Of a DNA stretch of 64,000 nt, positions 57,625 through 64,000 are shown piece after piece. Source of the stretch: Isoetes taiwanensis. Taxonomy: Eukaryota > Streptophyta > Lycopodiopsida > Isoetales > Isoetaceae. Made by a program: the position numbers and the translations under genes. A model generated the notes under the pieces. That model saw nothing but the letters and a program-made list of their open reading frames with translations. It was not told the DNA's origin and searched no databases. The number at the start of each line of letters is the position of its first letter. Within the stretch, counting starts at the first letter, position 1. The stretch is from assembly GCA_021234155.1 (NCBI GenBank), contig JAJEKV010000050.1, forward strand, positions 10,114,495 through 10,178,494, read 5' to 3'.

Positions 57625-58170
57625 GCGACCCTTTGCAGTTCTCCAACTGCCGATGCGAGAAACAACGCCTTGGCTGCAAAATACTGATACTTGTATAACA
57701 TGTCATGCACATCTCACTATAGTTAACAAAATTACTGACGAGCAAGTAATCTACAAAAGTACCGTCGTCTGTGTCATATGGTGGATTGGACACATCTTCA
57801 ATGCCAGAACTAGGAACACGTACAAACTGCATTCGGTTCGGATTACCAGCATTTGAAAGATTGTCATTTGAATCTTCTAATCTGGTGTTGGTGTTCTCAT
57901 AAACCTGACGCTATAACAGTGTCAGGTTATAGATGGTATGGAAGGAGGAAAAAAAGGAGAAGCAGCTTACCAGAGTGATAGAGCGCCCCATGAGGCATTG
58001 GTGCAATGCGGCTGACATACTTGTTCAATTGCAGGATCAGACTTTCTACTTACAATGTATCGTAAATAAATATGAAGGGCTCTTATACTTTACGGAATCT
58101 CTCATGAACGAGTGTTTGACACCGGTAATTTTAATCCTGGATCAGTTTGGTTAGCGGTTTATACGCACCC
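57625..58170. other. Upstream region of the PPR gene
   Basis: This should include the PPR promoter and leader on the minus strand. No other gene is supported. Confidence 0.4.
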
Positions 58171-58176
58171 TCCGTT

Positions 58177-58370
58177 AAGTTAATAAAAATTAACTACCTA
58201 GTTAAGCTTCATTATAACAACTACATTTTCTGTAAAAATAGTTAGGTAATAAAAATTAACTACCTAGGTAAACTGCATTCACTATAAAAATAGTTAAAGG
58301 TAATAAAAATCAACTACCTAGTTAAACTTAATTATAAGTGCGTTCACACTAGAAATAATTAAGTTTATGT
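58177..58370 (+). repeat. AT-rich tandem repeat, ~60 bp unit, three copies
   Basis: The phrase AATAAAAATTAACTACCTAG occurs three times with small changes, each followed by GTTAAACTTMATTATAA-like or AAAAATAGTTA-like text. Confidence 0.85.
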
Positions 58371-58399
58371 TAAACGAAGGACGAAAAGAGTATATTCGA

Positions 58400-59560
58400 G
58401 AACTGGAAACCTAGAGAAGACAATCGAACCCTCTAGGCAAAACCACCCATGCATAGTAAAAATTCATCTCTCTTGTACTACTTTGAGGCATTTGGATGCC
58501 TCATCGCGATCAACACTCCACAATCTCTAGCTGCTCATCACCTGACATCAAATTGTTATGCCACACAATACGGTGAAGAAGAGAGGCAGTAGAAGCACTG
58601 CTTCCTAATAAGTTAACACTGGAAGGACCAGGCTCACATGAATTTGAAGCTGACTTTTTTCTTGCGGCCTTCTTCAAATTAACCTCTGCCAAGGGTCTTT
58701 AGTACACTGAACAGTGAGGCTATCAGACATGATAACCTCAGGCATCCGAAGTAAATGAGAAGATACATCAATAGTATCATCAATATGAGAGTTGGGGAAA
58801 ACATCAAGCGTAGATGTCTATACGATAGAGGAACTCAGGAAAGGAGGAATCGCAGTAGCTACAGAAGTAGATGAATGATAGGGGGAAGGTAAGACCTGAG
58901 AGGCACCAACTATAGACTGAACTGGAGATTGAAGAGGAGCAAAAGGAGGCCGCATCTGCTGCTAACCAAAAGGACCACGTCGAAAAAAAAAATGCCTCTT
59001 CATCAGGAAATAAGTGAGCCAACTTCGGGCCATTCAACAATTTGAGATCCAACTTCTTGTACCAAGGACCACTTTTCACCACAATACAATCTGGAAATGA
59101 AGCATCTACTGGCATATATACACAAGTTCTAGAACCATTCACAACGGAGTGAGAAATACGCATCCCGAGTCTGTTAGCAATTAATACAAAAAACTGATGT
59201 ACCATCAAATCTGGAGGAAGATCAGGTAAAGAGAACCAACAAGGCATCTTAAATGCACTAACCATCGCAAGTATAAAACCGAATAATACTGATTTAGCAG
59301 ATAGCTGCCTCCAAGTGGGTCAAGTTCCCCTAGATACTAATGTGTCCACTGCATCACTATTCTCAAATATAATCAGAACAAAGTTGTGAGATAATAACTT
59401 GATTGACTGAAAAGTACGAAGCTGAAGACGACGTAGCAAACGAGCGAACCAACTACAAAATCGTGCAAAATCCAAATAGCCCTCAATAAAGTAGCCAAGA
59501 ACAGAATATCATGACAAATTTTTAGCACACCTGACATGAGCAACATGATCGACCTCGACT
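58400..59560 (-). pseudogene. LINE ORF1 remnant (DUF4283-type RNA-binding region)
   Basis: The minus strand reads LRTFQSIKLLSHNFVLIIFE near 59400, then in the frame 59265-58804 FKMPCWFSLPDLPPDLMVHQ, ANRLGMRISHSVVNGSRTCV and YKKLDLKLLNGPKLAHLFPD. This matches the DUF4283-like segment of plant L1-type LINE ORF1 proteins, where a Trp-Phe-x-Leu-Pro-Asp-Leu-Pro block is characteristic. Downstream, 58692-58510 continues as Ser/Lys-rich text. Stops break the frame, and neither the endonuclease nor the reverse transcriptase is present, so this is a fragment. Confidence 0.6.
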
Positions 59561-59779
59561 ATACCAGAAGCTTGAACTAAATTTTGACAGTCAGACTGGT
59601 AGAATACATCATCTAAAGGCAACTGTTGTTAAAGCTACGTCTGGCGAGATTTTAAAATATCTAAAATAGCCACCAATTCCTTCTTATTCCCCTCAGCTAG
59701 CACATGTAAAGTAGCTGAAACTCGAGCCTTTCTGGATTCACTGACCACATGGCTACAGTTGATCCCTCTTGTATGTAGA

Positions 59780-60000
59780 GACTGCCGGGGAATGTTGTGG
59801 GCTAGGCCTAATAGCTTGTCACTGAGTGCAGGCAAGGTATGGGCTCGGCACCTCCTGAGTGATGCGTCGTCTCTGTGGGGTTCAAGTCGTGTACGGGCAT
59901 GATGGCCTCTAGCTCGCCTGTAGTTGGTCGGAGATGCAACCCAGGAGTAGTCCCTCTGACTATGCACCGTGGAGGCTACAGTCAAGCCCCAAGACTTATC
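59780..60000 (+). repeat. Dispersed GC-rich repeat R2 (plus copy)
   Basis: Partner of 9166-9520 in opposite orientation: shared words are GGCTAGGCCTAAT, AAGGTATGGGCTCGGCACC, GAGTGATGCGTC and GGAGATGCAACCCAGGAGTA. It lies upstream of the LINE remnant's 5' side, so it could be a LINE leader or an unrelated element. Confidence 0.6.
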
Positions 60001-61900
60001 AGCCTATCTGCAAAGTATGCACAGGAGGGGCGGATGGAGTGGACTACGTAAAGACTTATGCCAGCCAAATCCATTGCCATGAATTTCGTCTGCATTGACT
60101 TCTAGAGGCCCAAGCCGTCAGTCGACCCTTACGCATTTGAGCCTGGGTAGAACTTCCTTTTTGTTGAATGTATTCCTTTTGATGTCTCTTGTTATGTTGA
60201 TCCACCCTTCAAGGTGGCTATTTATGTTCATGTGATGTTATGCGCTTATGTTTATGCGCTTCTGCAGCTAGGATGGTCCCGAGGGAGACGGGATGAATGA
60301 CACGTCTATTCTTCCCACGTCAGCTTCTTGTTCACCATCAAGAGCTTGTCGTCAGATAGACGGCCTCATGTTGGCGAGCTATACTGCTGACAGGGGGGAA
60401 TCTTCTGTTTTTATACGACCGAGGCATCGTATACGAGCAGGGGGCATCACAGCTTTTGTTCTTATGGCATATCTGAGGCAAAAAAGCGAGGTCCCTGCTC
60501 TAATCTGGGGTCCAATTTGCTTAAGGCAAGTCAGTTTGGAAGGAGTGGCCAGATGCAGTCTAGAGGTTCATTTTTATTAATACTCTACTGTAACAAGTGA
60601 CAAACTACAGGCCTGAATGTTTAGAAGAAATTGTTTGAAGCATATGTTTATAACAAATGGCCTCCTTTGACATGGCAGTATACTATTCATGCCTAATTAA
60701 ACAAGGTGCTGCGCACGGAGGGTTGCCATCCATGGCCGAAGGGTGAAGTGGCTTAAATCATAGTTCAAAGTCATATTTTGACAATCAATTCAAAACCATA
60801 ACCCCAACATTTAGAAACGAAATCCCTCAGAGTCAATGAACTACCTTTATCTTCCAAAATGCAGCTAAAGAGTTTAGTAACTTGTGAAATAAAGAACACA
60901 CCTAATTTTAGAACTATAAAATATACTGGGCTATTTGGGAAAAATATTTAAAATTTAAGGGCATTTTGGGAATTTTAAAAATAATGAAGGGCTTTTGGGG
61001 AATTAAGTCAAGGAAGGAGCCCCCGAGAGGTGCAACCTCAAGATAAGGCAACACTTGTTAAACACATTATACTTCCAAACAATCTTGTTTATTTCAAGAA
61101 CCATGTACATAATGAGATTAGAGAATGCCAAACTTTTAAAATGAGATATGGCGAGGAATGATAAGATTGACGCTCCAAAACGCTTAAGCTAAGGATAAGA
61201 ACAAGAAGAGCCAATATTGGCACACATTTAAGCAAAATGCCGAAGACTTTATGCCGATAATGATAGAGGTCCAATGCATTTTGCTTAGCTTAGGCATTCA
61301 TGTTGTGAATAATAGCATATTCTTCAAGTACTATACTGGAATGTACACTTCTAAAATCTAAATCGGTTGTGATCACTCTAGAAGAGAAAAAGACATACAA
61401 AAATAAAGTGCTACTATAAAGCACGAATTCATTAATTAGAGAAATTTGGAATTCTCGTTTAGCATGAAATAGGTTAGCTGGTTGCCATATAGTGCAAAAA
61501 AAAAACTACTACCAATTGAGTAAAGTTGGCGTTTTGCACAAATTCTGCAAAATGCTTCACCTCTTATTCGAAATATAGTTTTTACTTTGCTAATGCAAAG
61601 GTTCACCGCCGAGTATAACGTAGTAGGAGGGAGGTGAAAACTTCTTTTTGGAAGCGCGAACGCGATGTTTCGCACCTGAAAGGAGACGAAAGAATGTGCC
61701 TTTTATTAAAACCATATGAGAGCATTGTGTTAAAAGAAGGTACCGAGGAGCAAGGATATCACACAAAATTCAAGATTTAAAGCCATGTAATTGTTACTGA
61801 GGATCGCGGGTCGCATTATTTTTAGCATTTAACATATGGTAAAAAGATATGGGTAAAGACAAAACCAAAGTTTTCAAACAAAAGTTCTCATTGAAGGAAG
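60001..61900. other. Unassigned spacer
   Basis: Open frames up to 95 codons occur but have no family features. Nothing else is assigned. Confidence 0.4.
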
Positions 61901-64000
61901 TAATATACAACATAATTACTGATTGAAGGAGATAGTTATTCTCGATTGTGTTTCGTGATACTTGATCGTATCACACCCATTTCATTGGCCCATGCGATGG
62001 ACATGCTCTCTACCCAATTCCATAGCTTGTGTTGTGTCCATCTCTCAATAACCTGCGGACCTCGAATCAACACCCATGGCGTTTGCGATGAGGCGCATTT
62101 GCAGATGAATCAGGGCTCCCATTCTTCACCGCTCCTTTGATCCCCCGCCTATAAGTTCGTTTTTGCGAGCTCAAAGCGGTAGCATTCGAGGTGGATGATA
62201 GAGCTTCGCTTCTTGTCGGTAATACCTGATGCTCCCCTCGCGGACCCAAGAACCTCATCTTGGTCAATGACCATGTGTTAAGGTCCGCCCATGTGCTTTG
62301 GGTCTGTTTCCATGTGTTCTAATGCATCACGATTCAAACTTATGTTCACCGTCAAGAAAGGCATGTACCCATCAAGCTTCTCATTAAGTGCATGCAATTT
62401 TTGGAAAGTGGGCTCCGTGGCTTCTATACCTTTTTCCGCCTCTTCAAGCAAGCTTTGTTTCTTGCATTCTCTCTTCAGAGGACTTAGCATCGAGGTTTTC
62501 CAAAATGGAACCCAACTTTGATAGATCCGTGTTTTGGGTGATACCGATGTCGGGTTGAGCTGGATCGGTCAACATTCTCCTCGCCGCTCGGCCCTCAAAC
62601 CCATCGGCACTTGATTGGCCATCTTATCAAGCGCTTCAAAGAACGCCCTGAAAAACGGCACACACTTTTTACATCGAACTTTCGAAAGCCACGCTTTTTG
62701 CCTTGCATAAGAGCAACACGGAAGCCGCCCCAAAGTAGAAAAAGAAATCCGTAACACAACCATCACAGCACCACCGCTTCAACAATATGGTAGGCATAGG
62801 AGGTTTTCACCGGCATTTCAATACAAGATCTCCTTCCATTGCCGCCATTTGAATCTTGGTTTGCCCGTAAAAGAGTCCGATATTTCTTTTTTATCTTCTC
62901 GTCGGCATCCTCATTACACCTTGTTAGCGGCATTGGAGGCAATGGTGTTGACTTAGGAGCCTTGCCGTGTGGATATAGGTGAAGCTCCAACTCACAGTTG
63001 CACACAGCTACACCGAACATCACTCCTCATTAATGCACATATGACTAATAAAGTACCCATGTTCTTTTCACCCTTCTTTGCTCTCCCATCCCATTTCTTC
63101 ATAGGAACCTAAAGATAGGTAGCCACCACCAATTTGCCACCGACCAACAAGCAATTGGGCAAATTCACCGAAAGCATGATGATAATGACCAAGTGATAAA
63201 CTTTGGCATCCGGCCATGGTAGCTATCCTTGTAAATAAATGTATTTTGCAATCCCATACCTTGTTTATCCCTCGGATGTCAATAAATATCGCTTGTCGCA
63301 TTCTCCCACACTTGGGAGGAAGTAGGGATGCCATCCTTTGTCACCGCTATGACAATATTTTTCTTTTCCTTTCTTTTTCTAGCCTCTTCCGGCTTTAGAA
63401 TATTCCCCGATTGGCTCCAAAAGGCTGCTACGTAGGTTACCTAGTGTATGATCCTTGTTATAGTTAGCCTTCACGCATCAGATTTCCAGATTCCGATATA
63501 TCCAAGATTCTCTGTTCAGTTGAAATCGAAAAGCCCAAACAATTCCTCCCCTTCTATCGAAATCCTTTTGCAAAGAATTTGAGGCATAAGACAAAATTTC
63601 GCTACTCATAAAAGTGAGGGTTCTGATGTCAATTGCCCGTCTGTCCGCAATCAAATCTCCCTTATAACCCTTTGTGCACCTTTAAATAGGTCTTGCCTTC
63701 TATAATCTCATCGAAAGCAACTGTGACAACTCCTCAGATTCGACATACCTCGTGAGTAACCGGAGCCAGGTCTTGTTAAAGAAGTCTTTGATGGCTTGTC
63801 CGAAACTCACCATGATCGCCACCGAAGTTTACGACTCACCCACGTAACCGCAACTTCCATTAACTTTTGAAAACCTTCTCATCCATAAAAAATGAATTGC
63901 TTTTCATCCTTAAGCTCCCGTGACTTTCAAGGTGGTCGTTGCAATTTCATGGAAATCCTGCAGAAGCAATTTCAAAGTCATCAAGATCATGACGACATGA
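61901..64000 (-). pseudogene. Large decayed coding region, unidentified, runs off the window
   Basis: The minus strand is protein-like over about 2 kb with repeated frame changes. Pieces in order: DFFNKTWLRLLTRYVESEEL and RTLTFMSSEILSYASNSLQR with ISIEGEELFG (63.55-63.8 kb), RMRQAIFIDIRGINKVWDCK (63.3 kb), LELHLYPHGKAPKSTPLPPM (62.95 kb), CKKCVPFFRAFFEALDKMAN (62.65 kb), DPAQPDIGITQNTDLSKLGS (62.55 kb) and LLEEAEKGIEATEPTFQKLH (62.43 kb), then RMGQ- and MGVDSR-like text near 62.0 kb. The order is continuous, suggesting one former protein of 600 or more residues. No catalytic motif or known family is evident. Confidence 0.4.

Overview
The window is nuclear DNA from a land plant. Two long intronless pentatricopeptide-repeat (PPR) genes of the PLS type used in organelle RNA editing, a spliced gene for a two-helix membrane protein with plant-family motifs, and a dense mix of retrotransposon, LINE, Helitron and PIF/Harbinger debris all point that way. 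The PPR style and the gene-poor, repeat-rich spacing would suit a large fern (or other non-seed vascular plant) genome; that is an inference and no species is claimed.

Layout. 0-2 kb: three copies of a roughly 445 bp tRNA-like (SINE-like) repeat, two of them head to head. 2-6 kb: minisatellites, a Ulp1-type protease remnant and a Ty3/gypsy integrase remnant (both minus strand). 6.5-12.9 kb: three copies of another repeat family around a decayed PIF/Harbinger transposase, plus a strong hairpin. 13.1-15.5 kb: an intact DYW-class PPR gene (minus). 15.6-30.9 kb: mostly unassigned AT-rich sequence with many local duplications and decayed coding fragments. 31.0-47.2 kb: a tandemly duplicated ~1.4 kb host segment. 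Copy 1 is split by an 11.06 kb Ty3/gypsy-type LTR element (minus) and copy 2 by a six-unit tandem array of the SINE-like repeat. 47.9-48.4 kb: Helitron helicase remnant (plus). 49.5 kb: palindromic minisatellite. 51.9-54.8 kb: a three-exon membrane-protein gene (plus). 55.4-57.6 kb: a second PPR gene (minus), ending inside its E1 motif. 58.4-59.6 kb: LINE ORF1 remnant (minus). 61.9-64 kb: an unidentified decayed coding region (minus) that runs off the window.

Only three protein genes look intact. The two PPR proteins would be expected in mitochondria or plastids, the first carrying its own deaminase-like DYW domain and the second needing a partner if it edits at all. The membrane-protein gene has no visible functional link to them. 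Everything else is mobile-element biology. The most notable parts are the SINE-like repeat with RNA polymerase III A and B boxes that has become a tandem array, the LTR element with an extra coiled-coil region after integrase, and differences between repeat copies that concentrate at CpG sites, often as single-base losses. That last pattern suggests either methylation-linked sequence error or mutation hotspots, and it means the frameshifts in the repeats should be read with caution.
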